Source: Vibrio navarrensis
GTDB taxonomy: Bacteria > Pseudomonadota > Gammaproteobacteria > Enterobacterales > Vibrionaceae
DNA: 64,000 nt
Reading direction: 5' to 3'
Assembly: GCF_015767675.1 (NCBI RefSeq)
Contig: NZ_CP065217.1
Location: forward strand, 620,001 to 684,000
The translations under genes were made by a program, and so were the position numbers. Shown in pieces: positions 53,282 through 61,729 of this stretch. The notes beneath the pieces were generated by a model. The model was not told where the DNA came from. It searched no databases and was given only the letters and a program-made list of their open reading frames with translations. Position 1 is the stretch's first letter. Each line of letters begins with the position of its first letter.

Positions 53282-54605
53282 CGGTCGAGCGAATCTCACC
53301 GTCCATTAAACGGGTGACCAGAGTGTCACCTGTTTTTGTTTGTGCCTGGCGGGTAATCACGTCGCCTTGTGCGTTTTGCGTGATCGAATAACCGCGTTTG
53401 AGCGTCGCTAGTGGGCTGACAGCATCCAGTTTTTCTGCCGCCAGAGCAATATGGTGGCGAAACGACAGTAATTTTCGCTCCATCGCATCTTGCAGCGCCT
53501 GTTCTGCCCGCGCCATTTTGTTTTGTTGCTGGCTAATTTGGCGAACAGGTGACTTGAGTTGTAATTGATGAAAAGCACGCGAGAGTGTGTTTTCTCGTTT
53601 AGCGAGATATTTTTCCATCGCCCGTTGCAGTTGAATCTGCAGCTCATCGGCTTGCTGCGCTTGGCGCAACAAACGATAGCGGGGATGCTGCTTCTCCAGG
53701 CGATGAGCAAATTCAACCACTTGACGATGTTGTGCGCTTAGGTAGTGGCGCCATGCACTACGCAGTTTCTGTTCTAGGCTGAGAAGCGCTTGATCTTTAT
53801 GGCTGTGATCACGGCTTACCAGCTCCGCCGCCGCCGATGGGGTCGGGGCACGCAAGTCGGCAACGAAATCGGCGATGGTCACGTCAATTTCATGCCCTAC
53901 CGCGGAAATGATAGGGATCTGACTGGCGGCAATCGTACGAGCGACAATTTCATGGTTGAAGCACCACAGATCTTCCAGTGAACCGCCACCACGTCCAACG
54001 ATCAGTACGTCGCACTCATTGCGACTATTGGCTCTGCCGATGGCTTGAGCGATCTGAATCGCCGCTTCTTCCCCTTGAACTAACGTGGGGTAGATAACGA
54101 CAGGCAAAGAGGGATCTCGCCTTTTCAGTACATCGAGAATATCAAACAGCGCTGCGCCTGTTTTGGAGGTAATAACACCGACACACTTAGGGTGCTCAGG
54201 GATCGGCCGTTTGTTCGATTGGGCAAACAAGCCTTCGGCGGCTAATTTCATCTTGAGAGCGTCAAATTGCTGCTGGAGGCGGCCATCGCCTTCCGCTTGC
54301 ATGCTTTCGATGATTAATTGATAGTCGCCGCGCGGCTCATAGAGCGAAAGCCGAGCACGCACCAGTACTTGATTGCCGTTGGTGGGTTTGAAAGAGACTT
54401 GGCGGTTGTTACCGCGAAACATGGCGCATTTGACCTGGGCCATCGAATCTTTAAGAGTGAAATACCAGTGACCAGAGACCGGAGCAGAAAAGTTAGAAAT
54501 CTCACCGACTAACCACACAATCCCCATCTCATTTTCGAGTAACAGACGAACTTCTGAATTTAAACGCGAGACGGTGAAGATATTTTGGTTGGTCAGAGAA
54601 GACAA
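53274..54605 (-). CDS. xseA: Exodeoxyribonuclease VII large subunit
   Basis: XseA is the catalytic subunit of exonuclease VII, which degrades single-stranded DNA. The OB-fold starts [21 protein letters not shown], and the catalytic core has [26 protein letters not shown]; a long coiled coil follows. The open frame extends to 54761, but that extra part does not resemble the family, so I propose TTG 54605 (SSLTNQNIF), giving 443 residues. The start codon is an inference. It is divergent from guaB. Confidence 0.9.
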   Translation of the reverse strand: MSSLTNQNIFTVSRLNSEVRLLLENEMGIVWLVGEISNFSAPVSGHWYFTLKDSMAQVKCAMFRGNNRQVSFKPTNGNQVLVRARLSLYEPRGDYQLIIESMQAEGDGRLQQQFDALKMKLAAEGLFAQSNKRPIPEHPKCVGVITSKTGAALFDILDVLKRRDPSLPVVIYPTLVQGEEAAIQIAQAIGRANSRNECDVLIVGRGGGSLEDLWCFNHEIVARTIAASQIPIISAVGHEIDVTIADFVADLRAPTPSAAAELVSRDHSHKDQALLSLEQKLRSAWRHYLSAQHRQVVEFAHRLEKQHPRYRLLRQAQQADELQIQLQRAMEKYLAKRENTLSRAFHQLQLKSPVRQISQQQNKMARAEQALQDAMERKLLSFRHHIALAAEKLDAVSPLATLKRGYSITQNAQGDVITRQAQTKTGDTLVTRLMDGEIRSTVN

Positions 54606-54694
54606 AGCTAATCCCGTGGACGTGGGTATGGAAGTTAGCCGCAATATAATACATAGCAAGGGGTTGAATGCAAGAAAAAAATTAAAAAATTTGT

Positions 54695-54722
54695 GGTCAA
54701 GCGATTGCGTTGACCGTATAAT
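54695..54722 (+). promoter_or_regulatory. guaB promoter with PurR-like operator
   Basis: A consensus -10, TATAAT, lies at 54717-54722. Between it and the -35 region, 54695-54710 read on the minus strand gives ACGCAATCGCTTGACC, 12 of 16 matches to the PurR consensus ACGCAAACGTTTGCGT. Guanine-dependent repression, as for E. coli guaBA, would fit. Confidence 0.55.
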
Positions 54723-54836
54723 CCGTCCGCAATATCTAATCCAAATGCAACTGAGTCCCATGACGAGTTGTCCTCATTCCGCGAAACGATGAGATTGGGT
54801 TGTTCTTTTTACTTATCTAGTTGTGAGATATTGCAA

Positions 54837-56300
54837 ATGCTAAGAATTGCCAAAGAAGCGCTGACATTCGATGACGTACTGCTCGTGCCAGCACACTCCA
54901 CCGTTCTCCCAAACACCGCTGATCTTCGTACTCAGCTGACCAAGAACATTACCCTCAATATTCCGATGATCTCTGCTTCTATGGATACTGTGACGGAAGC
55001 CCGTTTGGCTATCGCATTGGCGCAGGAAGGTGGCATTGGCTTTATCCACAAAAACATGTCAATCGAGCAGCAGGCCGCTGAAGTTCGCCAAGTGAAGAAG
55101 TTCGAAGCGGGCGTGGTGAGCGATCCGGTGACAGTGAGCCCTGACGCGACCATCGCGGATGTGGTGGCGCTTACGGAAAAACACGGTTTCGCTGGTTTCC
55201 CCGTGGTGACTGAGAGCAATGAGCTGGTGGGCATCATCACTGGTCGTGACGTGCGTTTTGTCACTGATCTTTCTAAGAAAGTTTCTTCTGTAATGACGCC
55301 AAAAGCGAACCTTGCAGCGGTCAAAGAAGGTGCGACTCGTGCAGAAGTGCAAGAAAAAATGCACGAAGCACGCGTAGAGAAAGTGCTGGTGGTGAACGAT
55401 GAGTTCCAACTGACCGGCATGATCACCGCAAAAGACTTCCATAAAGCGGAGCGCAAACCGAATGCGTGTAAAGATGAGCGTGGTCGTCTGCGTGTTGGCG
55501 CTGCGGTTGGCGCAGGTGCGGGGAATGAAGAGCGTGTTGCTGCGCTGGTTGAAGCGGGCGTTGACGTGCTGCTGATTGATTCTTCACACGGCCATTCAGA
55601 AGGCGTGCTGCAACGTATTCGTGCAACTCGCGAAGCGTTCCCTCATCTTGATATTATCGGTGGCAACGTGGCAACGGCTGCGGGCGCAAAAGCATTGATT
55701 GAAGCTGGCGTAAGTGCAGTGAAAGTGGGCATTGGCCCCGGTTCTATCTGTACGACGCGTATCGTAACGGGTGTGGGTGTGCCACAGATCACTGCCATCG
55801 CCGATGCGGCTGAAGTGGCTAACCAATATGGGATTCCTGTCATCGCTGACGGCGGTATCCGCTTCTCTGGTGACATTTGTAAAGCGATTGCGGCGGGCGC
55901 TTCTTGCGTCATGGTCGGATCGATGTTTGCGGGCACTGAAGAAGCACCGGGTGAAGTGATTCTGTACAACGGTCGTTCTTACAAAGCTTACCGTGGCATG
56001 GGCTCTTTGGGTGCGATGTCTCAAGGTTCCTCTGATCGTTATTTCCAATCTGATAACGCAGCAGACAAGCTGGTTCCGGAAGGTATTGAAGGCCGCATCG
56101 CTTACAAAGGCCGCCTGAAAGAGATCGTTCACCAACAAATGGGCGGTCTGCGCTCAAGCATGGGTCTGACGGGAAGTGCCACCATCGAAGAGATGCGTAC
56201 CAAAGCCGAGTTTGTGCGTATCACTGGTGCCGGTATGCAAGAGTCTCACGTTCACGACGTACAGATCACCAAAGAAGCGCCAAACTACCGTTTAGGCTAA
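54837..56300 (+). CDS. guaB: IMP dehydrogenase
   Basis: GuaB oxidises IMP to XMP, the committed step to GMP. The start is ATG 54837 ([21 protein letters not shown]), giving 487 residues as in E. coli. Two CBS domains occupy about 92-205 inside the TIM barrel; the catalytic cysteine is in [17 protein letters not shown] (near 304), with the flap [10 protein letters not shown] downstream. guaA follows after 113 bp. Confidence 0.98.
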   Translation: MLRIAKEALTFDDVLLVPAHSTVLPNTADLRTQLTKNITLNIPMISASMDTVTEARLAIALAQEGGIGFIHKNMSIEQQAAEVRQVKKFEAGVVSDPVTVSPDATIADVVALTEKHGFAGFPVVTESNELVGIITGRDVRFVTDLSKKVSSVMTPKANLAAVKEGATRAEVQEKMHEARVEKVLVVNDEFQLTGMITAKDFHKAERKPNACKDERGRLRVGAAVGAGAGNEERVAALVEAGVDVLLIDSSHGHSEGVLQRIRATREAFPHLDIIGGNVATAAGAKALIEAGVSAVKVGIGPGSICTTRIVTGVGVPQITAIADAAEVANQYGIPVIADGGIRFSGDICKAIAAGASCVMVGSMFAGTEEAPGEVILYNGRSYKAYRGMGSLGAMSQGSSDRYFQSDNAADKLVPEGIEGRIAYKGRLKEIVHQQMGGLRSSMGLTGSATIEEMRTKAEFVRITGAGMQESHVHDVQITKEAPNYRLG

Positions 56301-56323
56301 TCGCTTCGACAAGGATAAGCGCA

Positions 56324-56339
56324 ACGTAAACGTTTGCTT
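56324..56339 (+). promoter_or_regulatory. PurR-like box between guaB and guaA
   Basis: ACGTAAACGTTTGCTT matches the PurR consensus at 14 of 16 positions. It lies 75 bp before the guaA start, inside the guaB-guaA gap. Confidence 0.6.
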
Positions 56340-56413
56340 TTTCCTTGAAGCATTGATGAGAGGCGGGTAGACTCGCCTCGTTTTCTTAACCAGCTTAAAA
56401 AAGACTGCCCAAA

Positions 56414-57967
56414 ATGACTAAAAATATTCATGACCAACGTATTCTGATCTTGGACTTCGGTTCTCAGTACACTCAGCTTGTTGCGCGCCGTGTACGTGAA
56501 ATTGGTGTTTACTGCGAGCTGTGGAGCTGGGATGTCGAAGAAGCGGATATTCGTGAATTCAATCCAGATGGCATCATTCTTTCTGGTGGCCCAGAGAGCG
56601 TAACGGAAGAGAACTCTCCGCGTGCGCCTCAATATGTATTTGATTCTGGTGTGCCTGTACTGGGTGTGTGCTACGGCATGCAAACTATGGCTGAGCAGCT
56701 CGGCGGTAAAGTGTCGACTTCGGATGAGCGTGAGTTTGGTTACGCTGCGGTCAAAGTGTCTGGCGAGTCGGCGCTGTTTAAAGACCTTGAACTGACTCAA
56801 GACGTTTGGATGAGCCACGGCGATAAAGTGATCGAGATCCCTGCGGATTTCGTTAAAGTCGGCGAGACAGACACTTGTCCTTACGCAGCTATGGCCAATG
56901 AAGAGAAGAAATACTACGGCGTTCAGTTCCACCCAGAAGTGACGCACACCAAAAATGGCCTACAAATGCTGGAGAACTTTGTTCTTGGCGTGTGTGGTTG
57001 TGAGCGTCTGTGGACCTCTGAATCGATCATCGAAGACGCCGTGGCGCGTATTAAAGAGCAAGTGGGCGATGATGAAGTTATCCTAGGTCTTTCAGGGGGC
57101 GTTGATTCTTCAGTGGTTGCCATGCTGGTTCACCGCGCGATTGGTGATCGCCTGACTTGTGTGTTCGTGGATAACGGCTTGCTGCGTTTGAACGAAGGCC
57201 AGCAAGTGATGGACATGTTCGGCGACAAGTTCGGTTTGAATATCATCAAAGTCGACGCTGAAGATCGTTTTCTTGATGCGCTTAAAGGCATTGATGAGCC
57301 AGAAGCGAAACGCAAAACCATTGGTCGTGTTTTTGTTGAAGTGTTCGACGAAGAGTCGAAGAAACTGAAAAACGCTAAATGGTTAGCTCAAGGCACCATT
57401 TACCCAGACGTGATCGAATCTGCGGCATCGAAAACGGGTAAAGCGCACGTGATCAAATCTCACCACAACGTGGGCGGTTTGCCAGATGACATGAAAATGG
57501 GGCTGGTTGAACCACTGCGTGAGCTGTTTAAAGATGAAGTGCGCAAGATTGGTTTGGAGCTAGGCCTGCCTTACAACATGCTTTACCGCCACCCATTCCC
57601 AGGTCCGGGCCTTGGTGTCCGCGTATTGGGTGAAATCAAGAAAGAGTACTGTGACTTGCTACGTCGCGCTGACGCTATCTTCATTGAAGAGCTACATGCG
57701 GCCGATCTGTACAACAAAGTCTCACAAGCGTTTACCGTGTTCCTTCCTGTGCGTTCAGTGGGGGTGATGGGCGATGGCCGTAAATATGACTGGGTTGTGT
57801 CGCTGCGAGCGGTGGAAACCATCGACTTTATGACCGCACATTGGGCGCATTTGCCGTATGAATTCTTGGGTAAAGTATCAAACCGCATTATCAACGAAGT
57901 GAATGGCATTTCTCGCGTTGTGTATGACATATCCGGCAAGCCGCCTGCGACCATCGAGTGGGAATAA
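56414..57967 (+). CDS. guaA: GMP synthase (glutamine-hydrolysing)
   Basis: GuaA aminates XMP to GMP. The class I amidotransferase domain (1-195) has the catalytic cysteine in [13 protein letters not shown] and His/Glu in QFHPEVTHT. The ATP-pyrophosphatase P-loop is LSGGVDSSV near residue 230, and the dimerisation domain follows. Length is 517 with an intact C-terminus (PPATIEWE). The 3' end of guaA is a recurrent integration site for genomic islands in bacteria; accessory DNA does begin shortly downstream, though no integrase is in view. Confidence 0.98.
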   Translation: MTKNIHDQRILILDFGSQYTQLVARRVREIGVYCELWSWDVEEADIREFNPDGIILSGGPESVTEENSPRAPQYVFDSGVPVLGVCYGMQTMAEQLGGKVSTSDEREFGYAAVKVSGESALFKDLELTQDVWMSHGDKVIEIPADFVKVGETDTCPYAAMANEEKKYYGVQFHPEVTHTKNGLQMLENFVLGVCGCERLWTSESIIEDAVARIKEQVGDDEVILGLSGGVDSSVVAMLVHRAIGDRLTCVFVDNGLLRLNEGQQVMDMFGDKFGLNIIKVDAEDRFLDALKGIDEPEAKRKTIGRVFVEVFDEESKKLKNAKWLAQGTIYPDVIESAASKTGKAHVIKSHHNVGGLPDDMKMGLVEPLRELFKDEVRKIGLELGLPYNMLYRHPFPGPGLGVRVLGEIKKEYCDLLRRADAIFIEELHAADLYNKVSQAFTVFLPVRSVGVMGDGRKYDWVVSLRAVETIDFMTAHWAHLPYEFLGKVSNRIINEVNGISRVVYDISGKPPATIEWE

Positions 57968-58014
57968 TGCTCCTTTAAGAAAGGTCTGGCATTAACAAGC
58001 ACTAAATCATACTT

Positions 58015-58041
58015 AAGTCCGCGTAATTGCGGACTTTTTTG
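58015..58041 (+). terminator. Terminator after guaA
   Basis: AAGTCCGC-GTAATT-GCGGACTT followed by T4 more. The apparent group II intron begins directly at the end of its T-run. Confidence 0.92.
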
Positions 58042-59137
58042 TTTGCCCAGCGAAGCTGGCAAACCCGTCGGGTTGAAAGAAACCTGAATCACCCCGACTG
58101 AGGGGAAGATAATCCGAATTGCAAGGGCGCTGCTGGCCAACGGCAGGGTCTGAAGGAAGCAATAGGAAGTTAACAGTACACAACGTAAGTGAACCTGCTT
58201 CGGCAGCGTAGGTGGGTAAGCGTCCGAAACATCGCGAAGCCCGATACTCAGTCAGACCTATGCTGTGCTTGAGGGTGGCATTGTTAACAGGGAGCCAGTG
58301 CAGTAACTGGGGAGGCCTGGTACCACATCCGGGCAAACGCCGGAAGCACGAGTACAAGGCGAAAACCAAGACTCGTGTTGGTGTGAGGTGGCAGCGGTCC
58401 GACGTCTCGGTGAATCCGTAGTACTGAGTAAGGCACGGCCTGAGAAGCCCAGTAATGGAGTGGAGGAGAAAACCGAGCTGACCATTAGCATCGCGTCTGA
58501 TGGAGCACCGTTTTGCCAAAAGCAAACGAGTGCTGCGAAGGGAGGAAGTACACTTTAAGTCTGTGATGAGCAGATGTTTTTTTTAGTGGCACCCAAACCG
58601 ATTCGCTATCGGGGTATTCCGGTGTGGTCACCTGTGGAAGCAGAAGACTGCAATGAGAAACCGTGCACGGGAGTAGCTTTGGCTCACTTTAGTCAATTGC
58701 CATTGAGCTAGAAAGCTAAACAGCAAAGTGAAACAAACCGACACTCAAGAAAGCATCCTGTCCCCACACAGCACACAACCCAAGGGAAGACGTTGAGAGT
58801 TTATTACAGCCTGTACGGTCACTTGCTCAATAAAGAGCGACTATACAGAGGATTTAAAAAGGTGTGGAAAGCGAAAGGCGCGGCCGGAATAGATAGGCAG
58901 AGCCTGAGCGACTTCGCCTCAAATCTGAGTGATAACCTTGACCAACTCCTCTCTGAACTCAAAACCAAGCAATACCAACCACAACCGGTCAGACGGGTAG
59001 AAATTGCGAAAGACGGCGGTGGAGTGAGATTGCTTGGCATCCCGACAGTTCGGGACAGAGTTGTCCAACAAACCCTAAACGACCTCTTAACGCCAATCTT
59101 CGAAGAGCAGTTCCATCCATCAAGCTTTGGATACCGC
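58042..59137 (+). mobile_element. Decayed group II intron (5' RNA domains plus RT fragment)
   Basis: About 750 bases of dense, non-coding, highly structured sequence precede a group II intron reverse transcriptase start. The 5' end probably is the stem GTTTGCC-AGC-GAA-GCTGGCAAAC (58042-58065) right after the guaA terminator. The block contains the run of purine-rich loops and short stems typical of domain I. The RT frame breaks at about 59137 and no domain V/VI-like hairpin follows, so the element lost its 3' half and should not splice. The subclass and exact 5' boundary are uncertain. Confidence 0.7.
58793..59137 (+). pseudogene. Group II intron reverse transcriptase, 5' fragment
   Basis: The frame opens at TTG 58793 after AAGGGAAG and encodes the N-terminal RT region: LYRGFKKVWKAKGAAGIDRQ (RT-0/1), then VRLLGIPTVRDRVVQQTLN and EEQFHPSSFGYR. 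Family members continue about 300 residues more, through the catalytic YADD motif, maturase and often endonuclease domains. Here homology ends after about 115 residues, four codons before a stop. It is non-functional by itself. Confidence 0.85.
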
Positions 59138-59465
59138 GACCGGGCTGCCTGACAGTATTATGAGTGCGATACACAAAGCTGTGCTCGAAGAGTTTGAGGA
59201 GAACAGCAGCCGTATTTGTGAGGATGATAGCGAATCCTCCTTAGAGAATCATATTAATGACCTGAAAAAGTTTGCACCGCGGTTCGGTGTGTCGGAGAAA
59301 ACGTTGAATGACGCTGTTTCAGCCATCGAGGATCCGATAGGAGAAATCGAGGAGCAGAGCAGTAATGCTTCCCCGGTTACCTTTACGTCTTCGAAAAGCA
59401 GTGAAAGTGATAAGTTTGACGACATGGATCTTCGGGACCTGTTCATACCTCTCCTTGATCGTTAG
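59138..59465 (+). pseudogene. Acidic protein of unknown function, probable 3' fragment
   Basis: An open frame runs without break from the intron junction to 59465. The first ATG is at 59160 (MSAIHKAVLEEFEENSSR) but has no ribosome site, and coding-like sequence extends upstream to the junction, so this is probably the C-terminal part of a longer protein cut by the intron-side deletion. About 101 residues from that ATG are rich in Glu, Asp and Ser, with a predicted helical middle (NHINDLKKFAPRFGVSEKTLNDAVSAI) and a low-complexity Ser segment. I do not recognise the family. Confidence 0.45.
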
Positions 59466-59723
59466 TCTGGATTTTGAATATCAGGTCATTGCCTTTCGTT
59501 TAAAAAGCGAGTTTTCCTAGGTGTGGTATAGTTTATGGTATTTTTATATTTTCAGTTTGTAAGGGGTTGAAATATATTGGTTATTTTTTTTATTGATGAT
59601 AGAGTTGGAGTGACTGGTACTGGCTGTCAACGGCAGGCTCTATGCCGACTGATAGATGGAATTACAGGGTGCCCTGCTCAACGTGCTAACCTGAGCCTGT
59701 AATAACTTCGCAAGGATGCAAAC

Positions 59724-60050
59724 ATGTTGCCGTTGCTGGTTTGCAGGGAAGCTAGCCCGAGTGTCGGCGCACCGCTGCATGTGCGCTATCGCCCGGAACG
59801 TACTCTCCTTTATCAACTTTCGGCTCGTGGCTTTATTGCGATTGTTGAACAGCAGCTGAGTCATAGCCAGTGGCTGGTCGGTGAGTACTACAGCATGGCC
59901 GACAGTATGCTGACGCCATTTCTCGATCACCTTGAGGGTATCCCAGTGCTGGATGAACAGGGGCCGATTATTGCGGCGGGATCAGTCTGTGCGGATTATT
60001 TACAGCGGGTCAGGGCCAGAAGCTCCGCTTGGGTGTTGGCGGAGTCTTGA
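59724..60050 (+). CDS. Glutathione-S-transferase-like C-terminal fragment
   Basis: This 108-residue frame follows AAGGA by 7 bases. The part from about residue 45 (QWLVGEYYSMADSMLTPFLDHLEG) resembles the C-terminal helical domain of glutathione S-transferases or SspA, where such a W-L-x-G-x-x-x-S-x-A-D pattern is the N-capping region. No thioredoxin-like N-terminal domain precedes it, so glutathione binding is unlikely. It may be a decayed gst or an independent small protein. It lies 68 bp before the AAA ATPase gene. Confidence 0.45.
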   Translation: MLPLLVCREASPSVGAPLHVRYRPERTLLYQLSARGFIAIVEQQLSHSQWLVGEYYSMADSMLTPFLDHLEGIPVLDEQGPIIAAGSVCADYLQRVRARSSAWVLAES

Positions 60051-60118
60051 TATTTCTAATGCTTATATACATCTGCCATGAGTTATAGTTACTGGCAATT
60101 CAACATGGAGATTAGACA

Positions 60119-61714
60119 GTGACATTTGCTGATTTGTTCAAGCTAAATACGGAAGCAGCGGCACCGGTTATTCAAATCATCAGTCACGAAACCCTGCGGA
60201 TTCGCGCCTGTTGCATTCAGGCAGCCACAGATCTGAGCAGAGACCTCTACATCTGGAACATGCCCCAGGGCTTGAGGAAATACGATTTTGAAGACAATTG
60301 CTGGGAGTCGGCGGATGAGGGGGAACAGCCTCAAGAAGTTCTCGAGTGGTTAGTGGATATCAGTGCAGGCGATGAAGAGCCTGACTTCATCCTGCTTCTG
60401 GAAGACTTCCATCATTTCCTTAACGAGCACACTCTGATCAGCCGCTTGCGTGCATTTGCGATCGCTGTTGCCAGCCGTGAAATCAATAACGTCACTGTTG
60501 TGTTATCCCAGCCCGCTCCTTTACTGCCTCCAGAATTGGAGAAAGAGGTACAGGTGATGGAAATGCCATTACCGGATACCGATGACCTCAAAACTCTGAT
60601 GCGACAGGCCAAGCAGCGGTATGAGCTGGGCGACAGGGACTATCAAGAGTCATCCGCTCTGATCGAGTCTGCACTTGGTCTCTCAACCAGCGAAGCCCAA
60701 CTGGCTTTCTCAAAGGCCGCTTGCCAGTTCAGACGTCTCACCGAATCTGAAATTCCTTTTATCGTTAAAGAAAAAGAGCAGGTGATTCGCAAGAGCGGAC
60801 ATCTGGAATACTTTCATCCAAAAGCCTCGCTCGATGATATCGGCGGCCTCGATAACCTCAAATCCTGGCTGAATCGCCGTCGCCAGTCGTTCACCAAAGA
60901 CGCCCGTGATTTTGGTCTGGAAACTCCCCGAGGTGTATTACTGCTGGGATTGCCCGGCACGGGTAAAAGCCTCGCAGCCAAAGCGGTCGCTAATGCCTGG
61001 CAGCTACCTTTGTTGCGTCTGGACATGGGTAAAATTTACGGCGGTATTGTTGGTCAATCTGAGGCGAATATCCGCTCGGCCTTGCAAACGGCTGAGGCGT
61101 TGGCACCGAGTATTCTTTGGGTCGATGAAATCGAAAAAGGCCTGTCTGGCATGCAAAGCTCTGGCGCGACCGATGGCGGAACCACCTCTCGGGTGCTGGG
61201 CACCTTTCTTACATGGATGCAGGAAAAAGAAAAACCGGTGTTTGTGGTGGCGACCGCTAACCATATCGCCCAATTACCGCCCGAGCTGCTGCGTAAAGGC
61301 CGTGTCGATGAAATCTTCTTTGTGGACTTGCCGGTACAGCAGGATCGAAAAGATATTATCGAGATCCATCTGAAACGCCGTAATCGTCTCGAAGATTTTA
61401 CGCAAGACGAATTGGATGAGCTGGCGATCGCCAGTAAGGGTTTTACCGGGGCTGAACTGGAAGAAGCCGTCAAGGAAGCCATGTTTCTGGCTTTTGATGA
61501 AGGTCACCAGTTAAACAAGGACGATATCCTCAAGGCCATTCAGGCCACCTCACCACTGTCTTTAACCATGGCAGAAATGATTAATGACACTCGCGCATGG
61601 GCCAAGGGGCGTGCCGTTGCTGCGAGTTCGGCCGAGCCTGAAATCCTAGATGTGTCCGCCAGTAAAAAACCACGTCTTAAACAAGAAGGCGAAAACCCGT
61701 TCGTCAAAAAATAA
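60119..61714 (+). CDS. Ycf46-type AAA ATPase
   Basis: A 531-residue protein starting at GTG 60119 (GGAG 8 bases before). The C-terminal AAA domain (about 236-470) is complete: GLPGTGKS at 277-284, WVDEIEK at 334-340, sensor ATAN at 378-381 and arginines in LRKGRVDEIFF. The N-terminal domain resembles a degenerate ATPase without Walker A (FILLLEDFHHFL, then VVLSQPAPLLPPELE), the two-part layout of the Ycf46 family, of unknown role. The tail (485-531) is basic and probably disordered. The next gene starts 15 bp later, so they form an operon. Confidence 0.85.
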   Translation: MTFADLFKLNTEAAAPVIQIISHETLRIRACCIQAATDLSRDLYIWNMPQGLRKYDFEDNCWESADEGEQPQEVLEWLVDISAGDEEPDFILLLEDFHHFLNEHTLISRLRAFAIAVASREINNVTVVLSQPAPLLPPELEKEVQVMEMPLPDTDDLKTLMRQAKQRYELGDRDYQESSALIESALGLSTSEAQLAFSKAACQFRRLTESEIPFIVKEKEQVIRKSGHLEYFHPKASLDDIGGLDNLKSWLNRRRQSFTKDARDFGLETPRGVLLLGLPGTGKSLAAKAVANAWQLPLLRLDMGKIYGGIVGQSEANIRSALQTAEALAPSILWVDEIEKGLSGMQSSGATDGGTTSRVLGTFLTWMQEKEKPVFVVATANHIAQLPPELLRKGRVDEIFFVDLPVQQDRKDIIEIHLKRRNRLEDFTQDELDELAIASKGFTGAELEEAVKEAMFLAFDEGHQLNKDDILKAIQATSPLSLTMAEMINDTRAWAKGRAVAASSAEPEILDVSASKKPRLKQEGENPFVKK

Positions 61715-61729
61715 TCAGGACTGCTTGTG

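Noticed and set aside
57900..58041. Tyrosine-recombinase attachment site at the guaA 3' end
   Set aside because: Plausible for this locus, but no integrase gene and no second copy of the guaA end was seen in the window, and the guaA terminator is intact.
58013..58525. Minus-strand open frame of 170 codons after guaA
   Set aside because: It runs antisense through the guaA terminator and the group II intron RNA; such frames are a known by-product of intron structure.
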